In this document: piece by piece, positions 35,646 to 46,985 of the stretch
Numbering within the stretch: the stretch's first letter is position 1
Layout of the letters: each line of letters begins with the position of its first letter
From: Tetracentron sinense
Lineage: Eukaryota; Streptophyta; Magnoliopsida; Trochodendrales; Trochodendraceae
Direction of reading: 5' to 3'
DNA length: 64,000 nucleotides
Assembly: GCA_015143295.1 (NCBI GenBank)
Contig: CM026557.1
Coordinates: 31,567,965-31,631,964 of the forward strand
Notes under the pieces: model-generated
Told to the model about the DNA's origin: nothing
What the model saw: only the letters and a program-made list of their open reading frames with translations
Database searches by the model: none
Translations under genes and position numbers: made by a program

Positions 35646-36532
35646 TTTGAAATGAAATTGAATGAATAGAATTGAAAGAATTAACATATTTTAAGGGTGA
35701 ACTAACTCAACGCGTGTAATCCATTAGGGTGAGTGGATAAGAATCCATTTCATTTATTTGGGTTGTAGGAAACCAGAACCCAAATGGGTTAAGATAAAAC
35801 TAACAAAAGGAGAGTCCATATAACCCATTTTAATGTGGGTTGGTTGGTTGCCCCTTGACCGGTTTGATTTAGGGTATCAGCCTCACACATATGTTGAGTT
35901 GGCTAAGAAGGGTTAGGGTTCATACCTATCTAACATCAAATAGGGCTCACATAAGCTCCAAAATAGGTTAGGTATAGGGATAAGGAAATCCCTATATTTA
36001 AGCAGAAATGAGGGAGTGGCTTAAACCAAGAGCAGAATAGGGATAAGGTTGTCCCTCTTGACGGGTAGCTCTTGGTTCATGCCCAAACAACGATTTATAA
36101 TCTACATGCTTATGTTGGTATGTGCAGGGTTTTGACTATAAGGTTGAGGAGCACTTGATCGTATATGTGACTCCCCGATATAGATCATACCTAAAAAGTG
36201 ACGATTGGTGCAAGCGCAAAAGACCAGTCACGTTTACTGGAGATAACCATCTCTCGGTCTACAACTAGTACTTTTCACAGATCTTTGGGCTCCAGCATCG
36301 GGGATAACCATCCCTCAATTTTAAGCTTACCGGATCCAGCTAGATAGGTGAAAGGTTTTTATTCTAATATGCAATGAATATGAATGCATCAACTAAAAAT
36401 CAAGCAATGAATAAAAATGGAACCCTAAGCATGTTGCTAAGTTTTGCAAACAAATGTCCGAGGTTTTGGCTTGAATACTGGTCTTTGATTCAAACTTAGG
36501 TTTTGGCTTGAATACTGGTCTGCAAAACCAGA

Positions 36533-36551
36533 GTCCCTAGCAGAGTCGCCA
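36533..36551 (-). other. Primer-binding site of element F (tRNA-Arg type)
   Basis: Minus strand TGGCGACTCTGCTAGGGAC, two bases from the LTR end. This primer site is typical of Tat/Ogre elements. Confidence 0.82.
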
Positions 36552-36553
36552 GT

Positions 36554-38536
36554 TGTGAGTACCTGAATTTTAACCCCCCATTCCCGATCAGGATAGATCC
36601 GATAAGTAATAGTGATAAATTGCAATTGAGTTGAGAGTCGCCACCTATCTAATTCTGAAGGAAATAGGTCCCTGAATTAGTTGGATAAGGTATGGTCTGG
36701 AAATCAGAGGTTAGGGTAAGAGATTCAGTTGAGTTAGGGGAAGGTGTTAGGCACCCCTAAAATCTCATTCGGAGATGGTTACCTACTCCCTAAGTCTGAA
36801 TCAAAGTAGGAAAATCATAAGAGAAGCTTGAAATTTCATTTATATGCTAAGCAGATATGATATTAACAATAATGAATGTAATGAGAAGAATAGGGTAAAA
36901 ATGGAATAGGGATTCTATCTTAGGGGGAGCTGAACCCGATCAGGGTTGCTTACGTATCCACTGTCGGTGGAATCAAGCCACACGTAGTTCCGGATGGGAG
37001 TTGATGGTTTGATTTAATTTGACGGGACTGGATTGTGGGTAATTGAAAGGTTTGAGGATTTTTGCTCTTATTTGAGGAGCGAGGTGGCCTTTTAAGCTTG
37101 TGTTGAGGAGCGAAAGATTGGATGATTTGATTTGATGGATTTCACTTATTTGGGAACGAAATGGACTTTTAAGCTCGTGCTGAGGAGTGATTGGGCAATT
37201 AAAGCCCGTGCCGGGGAGCCTGACGAGGTGGGTATTTGAACAGGGTTTGAATCGAGGCTCTGACAGGGGTTTGACTAGGTAGGTAGGGTATAACTAGAGT
37301 TAAGCTAGGATTTACCTAGGGTTTAGGTAGGGTTTTCCTAAGGTTTAGGTAGGGTTTAATTGGGTTTTAATCAGGATTAACTAGGGTTTAATCAGGGTTT
37401 TTGGGTAGAGGTTCGACTAGACAAGACTATATTTGAACTGAGATTTGGGCAGGGGTTCGACTAGGCGAGACTATATTTGAATTGGGATTTGGGCACAGGT
37501 TCGACTAGGGGAGGCTATATTTGAACTGGGATTTGCGCAAGGGTTCAACTAGCCGAGTCTATATTTGAACTAGGATTTGGGTAGGGGTTCGACTGGGCGA
37601 GGCTATATTTGAACTAGGATTTAGGCAGGGGTTTGACTAGGCGAGCAGTTTAAGTATTTTAAAAGCGATTTGAAAAACTAATAAAAGACTAAAAAGACAG
37701 AGTTCGGTGAGATTTTACCTTCTGGGAAACCCCAAAAGGGTCTTTGAAAGAGGTCCCGAGAATCGACCTTCGTAATCAACTTTCCCGGGAATCCGAAGCG
37801 CTCTGAAGAGTTTTGAAGAAGAAAAAGGAGAAGAAAGAGAGAGAATGGAATGAGAATGAAGGAGATGGGGTGGGGTATTTATAGAGATGAAAAAATAGGG
37901 GGGCGCTATTCGGATATTTCCGAAATAGGAGGTCTGTTGGAATAGTAGGGCGGCAAAATAGGGTAATTTTGTAATTTAATGGGGGCGTGCTTTGAAGTAG
38001 CGCCCCTATTTAAGATATATTTTTTTTAATATCGCATAAAAAGTCGGTAAAAAGATCAATGGCATTTTTGTAAATACCTAGGGGCGCTGTTTGAAGTAGC
38101 GCCCCTATTTAAAGGTTAAAAAAATGATTTTTGGGTGCCACGTGGCGCTCTCTGATTCACCGAAAAGCTATTTTTTTTAGCCCGTTTTGATCCAAAAAAT
38201 AGTCAAAATTGAACTGATAAAATCCAGAAAAGTATTTTAGATAAAACATGATTTTTTTAGTACTTTTTAAGGGCATTTTGCACTCCAGGGGTATTTTGGT
38301 CATTTTCTTCATTTTAAGTCCGATTTAATCCCAAAAAATAGGCAAAATTCATCAAAAAATTTGTAAAATTATTTTGGACAAAATGAAAACTTTTTAGCAC
38401 TTTTTCAAGGGTATTTTGGTCATTTTTCAACTCAGGACCGTTTTTGAAAATTGAAGCACGTGGCAAGAGGATTTTAAAAGAGGGTTTTTAAGAGGTGTTA
38501 AAGGGTCTAAAGGGGTGCAAATTTGGGGTGTTTACA
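36554..38536 (-). repeat. 5' LTR of element F (1,983 bp)
   Basis: Plus-strand ends TGTGAGTACC and GGTGTTTACA. Contains TATAAATA on the minus strand at 37876-37883, a tandem repeat at 37395-37650 and two copies of a GGGGCGC...GCGCCCC hairpin near 37980-38110. Confidence 0.85.
37395..37655 (-). repeat. Tandem repeat of about 60 bp in F LTR
   Basis: Five copies of GGGGTTCGACTAGGCGAGGC, then TATATTTGAACTAGGATTTG. Confidence 0.88.
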
Positions 38537-39070
38537 TTGGTTTCAAGCATGATTTTGTGAATTGTATATCTTTTAATTACTCGCATGTGATATTATTGTT
38601 GTTATAACATTGTTAGCTAGTAGTATGTATACGTTGAGTATTCCATGCTCAGCCATACATTTTATGTTGTCAGGTACACGGGTCCCTTTCGACATTTGTG
38701 CTCTGGGTCCTTTGATAGAGGAGGACTATGGTAAGGAGGAGCCATATGAAGAGTTGGTAATGGAGCCTCAGGTGGGGGTAAGAGACTTAGACTATTACCC
38801 CTTTCAGGGTGATTAATGAGAGTGAGAGAGAGGATATCACAATTTTATTTTGATGAGTGGGCATGTCCACTCTTCTTTTGGTTTAATTGTTGTATAAACT
38901 TGGAATACAATCATATGTATAGAAAGAAAATTTTAGTTCACGCTTCCGTACTGTATTATGATTCTGTTATGTTCTGCCTTGTGTATTTTTACAGGATGAT
39001 TTAGTATCAGATATGGAAAGTCACGAGCCAAAGTCACCCTAACTCCTAGGGAGCATTTTGGGTTGCGACA
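38537..39070 (+). repeat. 3' LTR of element B, last part
   Basis: Resumes the B LTR at a point equivalent to about 6264 of the 5' LTR and ends GGGTTGCGACA. Includes the CTTGAGTATTCCATGCTCAG-like block near 38633, the acceptor-like site and the short frame. Confidence 0.9.
38673..38816 (+). other. Short acidic frame, B 3' LTR
   Basis: Same frame and phase as 6405-6551, ending two codons shorter. The core has drifted (GPLIEEDYGKEEP). Confidence 0.5.
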
Positions 39071-39760
39071 CTTTCTATGTCAACCAAGCTCAAGATGAAG
39101 TCGGAGACATTGGCATGTTGGCTCCAAGTATAGTATGGTTCAACATCGTTTTTACTCCCTTGACATTTGACGACATGGCGGAAATGGAAGAGGTGCCTAG
39201 CCTCTATGTTGTATCCGTCCTTGATGAACTTAGCCACCAAGGACATGTACTTATAAAAATTGGGGTGCATCTACCCGGGGCAAGCTGGAGAGCGGAAAGG
39301 ACTGAATCCACTATGGGATCCAAGGGAAGACAGAGTCCGGCCTTGAGCTAAGTGAGGTAGACAACAGTGGAAGAAACAGAGCGACAATCAATGATGGCAT
39401 CATCTGTCTTGAAATAGAGGTGGACATGAGAAGGGATCTCGAAAAGGGTTTTGTAGTGGTCCAATGTTTGTTTATGGTATTTCTTGAGTTGGGGAGTGGA
39501 GGCCACGTAGACACTATAAGGTGCACTACCAAAGCAACTAACTTCGTCAGCACTAGCAACTCTGACTTCCTCGACAGACAACTCAGAAGACATGGTTAAC
39601 AATGAGGAAGAGGGTGACAAAAAGAGTGAAGGGCAGAAGGGCATGGACACAGTAAGAACAGAAACTAACAGAGAAGAGAAAAGCAGAGAATGAAGAATAA
39701 AGAAAGCACAAACCAGAAGCTTACCAAGTATTGAGCTGTGATCGGAGAGCTGGAAGAACA
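39071..39760 (-). pseudogene. Broken frame of the 'putative gypsy type transposon' kind
   Basis: Minus-strand text MSSELSVEEVRVASADEVS, FGSAPYSVYVASTPQLKKYH and LPLDPIVDSVLSALQLAPG, followed in another frame by LHPNFYKYMSLVAKF. This N-terminal pattern, with a short acidic start, then 'YHK..LDHYKTLFEIP' and 'LPL.P..DSVL..L.LAPG.LHPN', fits the plant domain called putative gypsy type transposon (PF04195-like). It is broken; its far end is cut by element B. What these proteins do is not established. Confidence 0.6.
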
Positions 39761-39849
39761 AGAGGGTTGAGAGTCTTCGGCAAAGTGAGATTTGGGCAGA
39801 GTAATAGTGTGCAAGAATTCAAGTGAAGAATATGAAGTATTGTGCACAA

Positions 39850-39857
39850 TATTTATA
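39850..39857 (-). promoter_or_regulatory. TATA box upstream of the broken frame
   Basis: Minus strand CCTATAAATATTG, about 260 bases upstream of the MSSELSVEE start. A donor-like TTG/GTAAGC follows at about 39724. Confidence 0.45.
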
Positions 39858-40139
39858 GGCAATTCAAAGTTTCAGGATGAAAATGTCCTCCATCATTGTC
39901 GCACACGTATGCAAGCATGAGGTCAAGATGGTCATTTGCGAAATTTGAATCGGCGTGTCCGACAGAAATTCATGCAGGACGGATTTAACTCTCATCCTCA
40001 TCGTACATGTAAGAGAGATCAGGGGATGATTGTCTTTTGGGCACACAGAATAACCGTCGGAGGGATTAGTACGCCTCGAGCTCCTCAAAAAAGCAATAAT
40101 GACAGCCTACCAAGCATTTATGAGGTGTGATGGTTTCAC

Positions 40140-40965
40140 ACGCGTGACACAGCTGACACGATGATCCACATTCACGTACAACTCACGCAAACGTTTCGGT
40201 GTTTGTAGGATGTCAGGTATTTTCTTAGCGTAGTGTTATTTATGACATTTTGAACTACGTTCAAAGCATCATTAATGGGCAAATTGTAATGAATAAAATT
40301 CGTAAAATGATTAAGTGTTGGAAGACAAGCGAGTCTTCGTTGTTATGACAATAGATAAGTGACCCGTATTCGAGTACGAACCCGTTCTCTTTAAGACAAT
40401 GGACCCGTTGTCTTCAGGACAACGTATTCGTTATCCAGAAGACGAACGTAGCCATTTGTTTGGACAACGGTTATTCTATCTATAGTCATATACACAACGG
40501 ACCTGAGCTTTAGTCAACAATGAGACTGACTCGCATGATGAAATAATCAGGAGGCGATACTTTTGCTCTGTTGTTAGGTGAAAAACATTGTCTTAGCATT
40601 TAATGCTAGTCACCTCAAGCCGCCTTTCACCCTAGACCGATCTTACTAAAAGTAGGTTCACACGTGTGACTCGTAAGACTCAAGATCTGTCTGACATATT
40701 TGGTAATGATCATAAAGCAAGTGACATGGTCATCTATGACCATCTATGGACATACAGAAGTGAACCTATAAATACCCCAAGAATTTCAGTGCATAGGGAT
40801 CAATCAACCAATTGGAAAATTCACAAGTATTGCTACTGTTTCAGGCTTCTTTACTGTACATCATCTTCTACCAATTCTAACTTTGGCATCGGAGTATATT
40901 ACAGGGTGCACACCCCCCACCTTCATCCTTCAACCAATAAACCAGAATCCAGGAGCAGCTAATGT
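40140..40965 (+). repeat. LTR-like fragment, Tat type
   Basis: TATAAATA at 40767-40774, then a leader and ACTTTGGCATCGGAGTATAT with a pyrimidine-rich end (ACACCCCCCACC). The GGCATCGGAG text is common near the R/U5 part of plant Ty3/gypsy Tat LTRs. Ends were not defined. Confidence 0.4.
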
Positions 40966-41883
40966 GTGGACTTTCTAAAAAATTCACACATATAAAATAA
41001 TTTGCTTTAAGTAATATTTACATGAATGCATTAGAATTTTATGTTTCATAAAATGATTTGTCAAATAAAATGTGAGATCCTATGATTTTGATACCGTAGT
41101 ATCACGTCTCCATAGGAATGGATTCAGGTTGTCATATGATCGTGTGGTCTCAATAGCATTTCTATTTTTCTCGAGAGAAATGCTACTGAGGCGGTATATG
41201 TTCATAGGATAGATCGAGTCCAATTCTAAGGAGACACTGTATTAGTGGAGTAAAAAACCTTGGGACGTCATAACATATTATGTGAATCATTAGAATTGTA
41301 TGGTTTGTAATCAAATATAATAACTTGAAAAAGTTTTATCGGATAATAAGCAATGGACACTTAAAAATGTCCCAAGATTTTTGGCGCCCTAATATCATGT
41401 TAGGAATGGTTTTGAATTTGCCTACGACCATACGGTCTAAGTAGAATTTCTCATTATTATATGAATTCAAATATAAATAGGGGTTCTAGTTAAAGAGATA
41501 ACTGAGCTCCCCAAATATTCCTTTTATTACAATTAGTTTAATAATTACAAAATTAAAAGAAGGATATTTCCATCAAATAAACCGTCTTATATAGTCCCAA
41601 AATACATTGTCAAGGCATATTTTGGGATCTCCAGTTATCTCTTAACATGAAGCTCGTAGTCATATTTATACTTTTATTATATTGAATTGATATAGTCGTT
41701 ATAGCTTTTGGTATTCTTTAATAATCTAATGAATTTACGATGCATAAATCATTAAAGATCACTAAAGAGTATTCTTATATATATATATTCAATATGTTGG
41801 TACAGAAAGTTGGCAAACAAGGCAGTGAAGAATCATCTTCTTTTCCAATTTTAAATGTTTCCTTTTCTTAAGGATTATGTTGA
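40966..41883. other. Non-coding AT-rich stretch, nothing recognised
   Basis: No frame, repeat or motif stood out on either strand. Confidence 0.5.
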
Positions 41884-42120
41884 CATAAAACTAAAGACCT
41901 CGTGGTTGCGGTGCCGAGTGACAACCAATTAGTGAGCGAAGTAGGGTAGGATCGCCACCACAACTTTTTCTTTATTTACATCATTTTTGCACCATTGTTG
42001 AGTAGTGCTTACTCTCATTCGGTTTCATTTCAATTATATCCTTCAAACAAGTTTCAAAAGTGACCTTTTCACCCTTAACAAATAGGAAAAGATAAAGTAA
42101 AAGAAAAAGCACAAAATCTG
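41884..42120 (-). repeat. Dispersed repeat with tRNA-like part (older copy)
   Basis: Aligns by eye with 51113-51345 (GACCTCGTG..TGC.GTGCCGAGT, then GTGACCTTTTCACCCTT, then AAAAGCACAAAATCTGCCCCC). The Pol III B box is not kept here. Confidence 0.6.
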
Positions 42121-42228
42121 CCCCCACCAAACGCTAGAAGGCCATTTTGTTCCCAGAGAAGATTGCTCTCATTGATTCAATGGACGAAATTGGAATATTA
42201 CATCACCTCTTCTCTCTACAGTACTGTA

Positions 42229-42433
42229 TAGGGGGTGTACTCAAGCCAGCTAACAAGTTGGCTCGATTTAGCTTGGCTCGTTTGAGCCAAGCTCAAGCAA
42301 GAACAAATCAAGCCAAACTTTTGTTTTGAGCTTGAATGTTAAACAAGCCAAGCTCAAGCTTTGATTCAGCTCGGCTCGAAGCTCAACTCGTTTAGGACTC
42401 GGTTTGGCTTGAGTTCGACTCGACTCAAGATAG

Positions 42434-42477
<44 letters not shown>

Positions 42478-42957
42478 ATATTTTCTAGTGATGTATATTA
42501 TCTATATTAGTACAAAATAAAAATTTAAAATTTTTTATCACAGGTCCTAATAATTCATAATAAATAAGTTAAAAATATAATAATAATAATTACAGTTAAA
42601 AGCATAGACTCTGATCTAACTCTCTACTCTTTAGATCGAATGACTACACCCAAATCTTATTTTCGTATATACATGCATTAATTTTTTTAGTTTCTTATAT
42701 TATAATTTATTAGTAAATAATTTATTAATATCATGTAAAATTAAAAATTATAATTCTGTGAATCAATCTTGAGCCAACCCAAGCATGGCTCAACTTGAAT
42801 AAAATTCGAGCTCGAACGGATATCGAGCTCGATTAAGCTTGTTCAATCTGAACTTAAGCCTAAATATTCGAGCTCGAATCAAATTCAAGCAAACTTAAGC
42901 CGATCTTGAGCATGTTCAGGCCTAGCTCAAACTAAGCTCGGCTCGAAAACACCCCTA
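42229..42957. mobile_element. hAT-like non-autonomous DNA transposon (729 bp)
   Basis: Starts TAGGGGGTGTACTCAAGCC and ends GGCTCGAAAACACCCCTA, imperfect terminal inverted repeats of about 20 bp. Flanked by GTACTGTA and GTAGTGTA, an 8-bp target duplication with one mismatch, as expected for hAT elements. Interior rich in CTCGAGCTCG and CAAGCTCGAG words at both ends, AT-rich in the middle. No transposase. Confidence 0.8.
42434..42477. repeat. TA/CA microsatellite
   Basis: About 13 TA units followed by about 9 CA units, inside the hAT-like element. Confidence 0.95.
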
Positions 42958-42965
42958 GTAGTGTA

Positions 42966-44105
42966 ATGTGATAGGATAAAGCTTCTAAGCCTGCACAGTC
43001 CTAGGGTGAATTGATACCTTGCTTAGAACACATTAACTTAGGGCACCAAAAAACCCTTAAGGATTTACAAGTGATGTGACTCTAAGGAATCACATAAAAT
43101 GTTGAAATGCTAAAATTTTACAAGTAGTCTAAAATGTTAAAACCCTAACATTTTAAGGAATTGTTTTAATTTTATGCAATTCATATAAAACTATCTGATT
43201 CATGTTATTTAAAGAAAAACAGAAATTCGCTCTAAGGCTCGAAGTCTCAGAGAGCATATACCTTTTTACTTCTTGCTACATTGGAACAAGAATTTGCTGC
43301 AAGAGGCAGTTTGAAAAAGAACACTGCAAATTAAAATGGCCTAAAACCTAACCCTAGATTACTTTCTAGGTACCACATTAACATTTTCTAAAATCTAAGA
43401 AAGGGAACATGAATTCTGTGGGATTAATATTGGTGTGTCGGAATTGGAAGGGTGCTTTTGGGTTAGGTTTATGGTTAAGATTCAAACCCTAAAAATGAAA
43501 ACTTTAACCACTAAAACATATTTTCTACTAAGAAATGTCAACATTAACCCTTTCAAGTTTATGCTACCTTTGTTTCAAAAAATACTGACCTGACACCCAA
43601 TGTAAGTTAGGGTTGTAGCTTCTTTTGCAGGCTGTCACTTGCAATAAATCTTTTTTGGCTAAATTGCCCAAGAATAATTTTTTCAATCCATTGGGAGTTA
43701 GGAATGAAAAAAGGACGTGCTCCCGATGAATAATGTAGGAGGTAAACCCACCTAAAACTATTGACATTTTATTGTGTCTCCGACTTGACTGGATCCTGTC
43801 CAAGTGTGATTGAACTTAGAGATCAGTTCAATCGCACTCACAGAGCCCTCTTTTAACCTAGTTAAGAAATTAACTCTTAAGGTTATCTTAACCACAATTA
43901 ATGGGATTAAAAAGGACATGTGTTAATTTGAGGATGCGATTGAACCCGATCCTAACTCATCTTCGACAGTTGGATTTGAAAATAATAGACTGTATCAAGT
44001 TTTCAGAGGCAGCGAACTAGAAGTTCTAGTGAACACCCACACACATGTAAATACCCTTATTTTTTACACCATTCTTCACTGCCTTAATTCTTTAAAGTTC
44101 CAAGA
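42966..44105. other. Non-coding stretch, nothing firm recognised
   Basis: No gene seen. Near 44005 an inverted repeat GAACTAGAAGTTCTAGTGAAC-like piece resembles others at 45945 and 46040. Confidence 0.5.
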
Positions 44106-44109
44106 AACC

Positions 44110-44245
44110 CCCTTTATCAAAACCATAAGACCCCACCTATCCCTAGGATTCATTATTTAAACCATAGGACCCCACCTAAAACTCTAGGACCCACATTTAT
44201 ACCCTAGGACCCCATTTTAAACCCTGAGACCCCATTCACCAATAT
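44110..44245. repeat. Degenerate tandem repeat, ACCCTAGGACCCCA type
   Basis: About five copies of a 25-28 bp unit around CCTAGGACCCCA with TAAACC spacers. Confidence 0.75.
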
Positions 44246-44719
44246 CCTAGGAGCACTGCCAAACCGTAGAACCATTCCTATTGGTATTCTCAAATCATAT
44301 CCGAATATTCCTTTGTAATTCCCAAAATTTGTAATTTTTTTTAAAATTTATTTTTATAATCGGCAAGATTACACCATTTGGAAACATACTTAAGAGTACC
44401 TCATAACTCATAATTTTATTTCGAAATTTGTATTTTAGAATCGCTCAGGTATGGATCAACTTGATTGGGTGATCTGTAGCCGTCTGATGATCATATCTTT
44501 CTTCCAGAGAGTTTTAATTTTGGGCATTTAGAAGGGATATATTAAGCGAGGTGATGTATTGTATTTTCTGTCATGCTAGCTCATGCATTCAATTGTACAC
44601 CATATTTGGGAAAGATATTTAGGAACACCTTGTAACTCTTTAATTTTAGTTCTAAATTTATAATATTACACTTTGTATTACATTCATTACCGTATAATAT
44701 TACGCTTTGCAATTTTAGG

Positions 44720-45195
44720 CTTTTATTTCTATGCATCGGATTCGGACTGGATCTGCCTATATCTAAATCCGGTTCGATTACAAATCCGATGATCTGAATC
44801 CGAGCCGATATCCGTCAGATTCTGAACTACCCAATCCGAGTTCGAATCCAATTATATTTTTAAGATCCGAATCCGATCCGATTAAGGTTAATTTAAAAAA
44901 AAAAAAACTCTATTTTAATAATATAAAAATCTAATAGGACCTTAATTAATTCCAATTAATGTTACTTTTTTTAAAAATTAATACTTTTTGCATAGAAAAT
45001 CTATGTAATATATTTAAAATGATTAAAAAAAGTTATTATAATCGGATCGGATCACCCTATATCCGGATCCAATCTGATTATAATCGGATTCCACCTTTGC
45101 GATCCAGATCCGAATCCAATCCGATGGATCACATATAGGGTCTAGAATCCGGCTAATCGGATCAGATCCAGATCCTAATCCGATCAATTGACAAC
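44720..45195. mobile_element. Candidate non-autonomous element rich in ATCCGGATCC words
   Basis: Both ends carry inverted GGATCTGGATC and ATCGGATTCGGA text, AT-rich middle. The right end reversed is GGTTGTCAATTGATCGGATT. Boundaries and target duplication were not resolved. Confidence 0.5.
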
Positions 45196-45520
45196 CTACT
45201 TTGAATACTAACCATTAGCTACTAAGGGTTAGGATTTGGCTTATTTTGTCTTTTATAATGCCACATCAACTCTAATCTTGACCCTTTAATAATGACTCAA
45301 AATTCTCTCAAGTTGTAACCAAACGTCGTCCCATAGGTCAACATGCACGTGTCCTTTTAATACCCCTTAATTATGGTGAAGATTCACTAATCCTTAGGAT
45401 CAACCATCTAACCGGTCTTTAGATAAAATATTGACTCTAAAGGTTAAAGTTACTAACTAGAGTTAAAAGAGTAATTAAAGATGCTTTTTTTTGTTATAAC
45501 TGGACTCAGACTTGAGAGAA

Positions 45521-45817
45521 TGGCGTTTGGTAAGACTAATCTAAAAGGTAGAGCTTATTTGAAAATTGTGCTTAGTTGGACTTTAGATTGTTAAGTTGAA
45601 GGTTAATTGCATGTCTAGGTCTTTTTGAAGTAGAGAATTTAGAGGTAAAAACCTCTACTTTAAAAGTAGCACATAACTACTTTTTATTTTAGAGGTAAAA
45701 CCCCTACTTTAAAAAGATGTAGACATGCAATTAACCTTCGACTTAACAATCTAAACTCCAATTAAGCACAATTTTCAAATAAGCTCTACCTATTTAGATT
45801 AGTGTTACCAAATGCCA
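45521..45817. mobile_element. Foldback element with long inverted arms (297 bp)
   Basis: Left arm from TGGCGTTTGGTAAGACTAAT and right arm ending ATTAGTGTTACCAAATGCCA pair over about 115 bases with roughly 90% identity. The 60-70 base centre also holds a GTAAAAACCTCTAC / GTAAAACCCCTAC inner stem. No transposase. Family not assigned. Confidence 0.85.
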
Positions 45818-46059
45818 CCTTAATTAGTTTAGATGGGCGGTCCTGACTTCTCTAATCAAACTAGTTTTTTTTGGTGTGAAGAGGGACTTATTTTGGCACC
45901 TAATCGTCGGATTTGAAAACAACCAGCCATGTGTTTTTTGAAGCCGCTTACTAGAGACTCTAATAAGCACCGACCTTTAGAGCGTTACCATATATATATG
46001 TGTGTGTGTATGTGTGTAGAATAATTCTCATTAGTGCCGCTCACTGGAAATTATAGTGA

Positions 46060-46664
46060 GCAGCTCCTCTAGAATCTCACCACATGGTATGCTCTTTGTG
46101 GATCCGACTATTAGATGTCAAGGTGGATCCCATGAGAGACACGTGACAAAAAAAATAAACCCATCACGCAATTCTAATCTGTCTATTAGGAATATATATA
46201 TATTTTGAAACATGTGTCTTGTCTAGGTTAACTTTGGGAGTATGCTTAGATTCCTCTTCCTTCTTATGCTTCTCGGCATCCTCGAAAGTCGATTAGGAGC
46301 AACTCTATTGTAGCCCCTAACATCCTATTTGTCCACTACGATTATTATTTTTTATTATAAAAGGCTCTATAACTAGGTGATTTTTGAGATGAATCTAACT
46401 AATGATTAAACTTTGTACTTGATCACAGGTGAACCTAAACCTCGAGGGGCCATTCTGGCTTGCGACAAAAAGGAGAAAAATGGCAAAGGAAAAGTATTGA
46501 GCGCACAATGAGAGATCTGAGAGTACAGAGGTGGCTACTGTGTAGCCTTGTCATATTCGAATTGTTGTGTCCTTTTAGACTCATGATCTTTCCTATTTAT
46601 AAGATTTTTCTTGGGAGTCATTAACACAAGGATAATTGTAACATTTTATAATGGACACATTAAT
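46060..46664. other. Non-coding stretch, nothing firm recognised
   Basis: Ordinary AT-rich sequence; a TATATG/TGTG microsatellite at 45991-46018 precedes it. No gene seen. Confidence 0.5.
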
Positions 46665-46669
46665 GATAT
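46665..46669 (+). repeat. Target duplication of solo LTR C, left copy (GATAT)
   Basis: GATAT here and exactly again at 48702-48706. Confidence 0.92.
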
Positions 46670-46864
46670 TGTAGAACCCCGGATCCTGGAATCACTATTC
46701 TAGTGAATAGTGCTGTGAATAGTGTTTTAAGGCTTTAAGCTTTATGTATGGTCTTGGAGGTTCTCAATGAGAAATGAGGGTTGTGAATTTTATGGGTGTT
46801 AAGGAATAAGGGTAAAGCATTCGGAAGTCAAAATGAAGGAAATAAGAAAAATGGGGAAAAAATA

Positions 46865-46985
46865 GGTAAACCCGGTCGATAGAATGTCAATATCGGTCTA
46901 CTGAACCACTATCGGTCTACCGAAAGGCCAAAATTTTGTATGAGCTTTTTCAACAGAGAGGTCATTTTTGACTGGTCGATCAATC
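46865..46985 (+). repeat. Palindrome array in LTR C (diverged)
   Basis: CCGGTCGATAGAA, ATCGGTCTACTGAACC, ATCGGTCTACCGAAAGG and ACTGGTCGATCAATC: worn members of the CGGTCTACCG / CGATCGATCGG type. Confidence 0.65.

Larger units (their letters stand above)
33481..38536 (-). mobile_element. Tat/Ogre-like Ty3/gypsy element F, 5' part (fossil)
   Basis: Minus-strand element: LTR at right, tRNA-Arg-type primer site, long non-coding leader with tandem repeats, then a gag fragment at left. RT and integrase are not present. Its right edge abuts B LTR sequence at 38537. Broken; only this part remains. Confidence 0.82.
4857..39070 (+). mobile_element. Ty3/gypsy element B, old host of nested insertions
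   Basis: An ancient plus-strand Ty3/gypsy element (Tekay/Del-like pol) whose pieces are 4857-8206, 16540-17041, 20326-24597 and 38537-39070. The first part of its 5' LTR lies left of the window, beyond element A. Order: 5' LTR, tRNA-Met primer site, gag, protease, RT, RNase H, integrase, polypurine tract, 3' LTR. It is broken, with well over ten breaks, besides insertions by A, D, E and the LINE/F block. The two LTRs differ at roughly 9 in 100 positions over about 270 bases compared by eye, so it is the oldest LTR element here. Confidence 0.9.
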
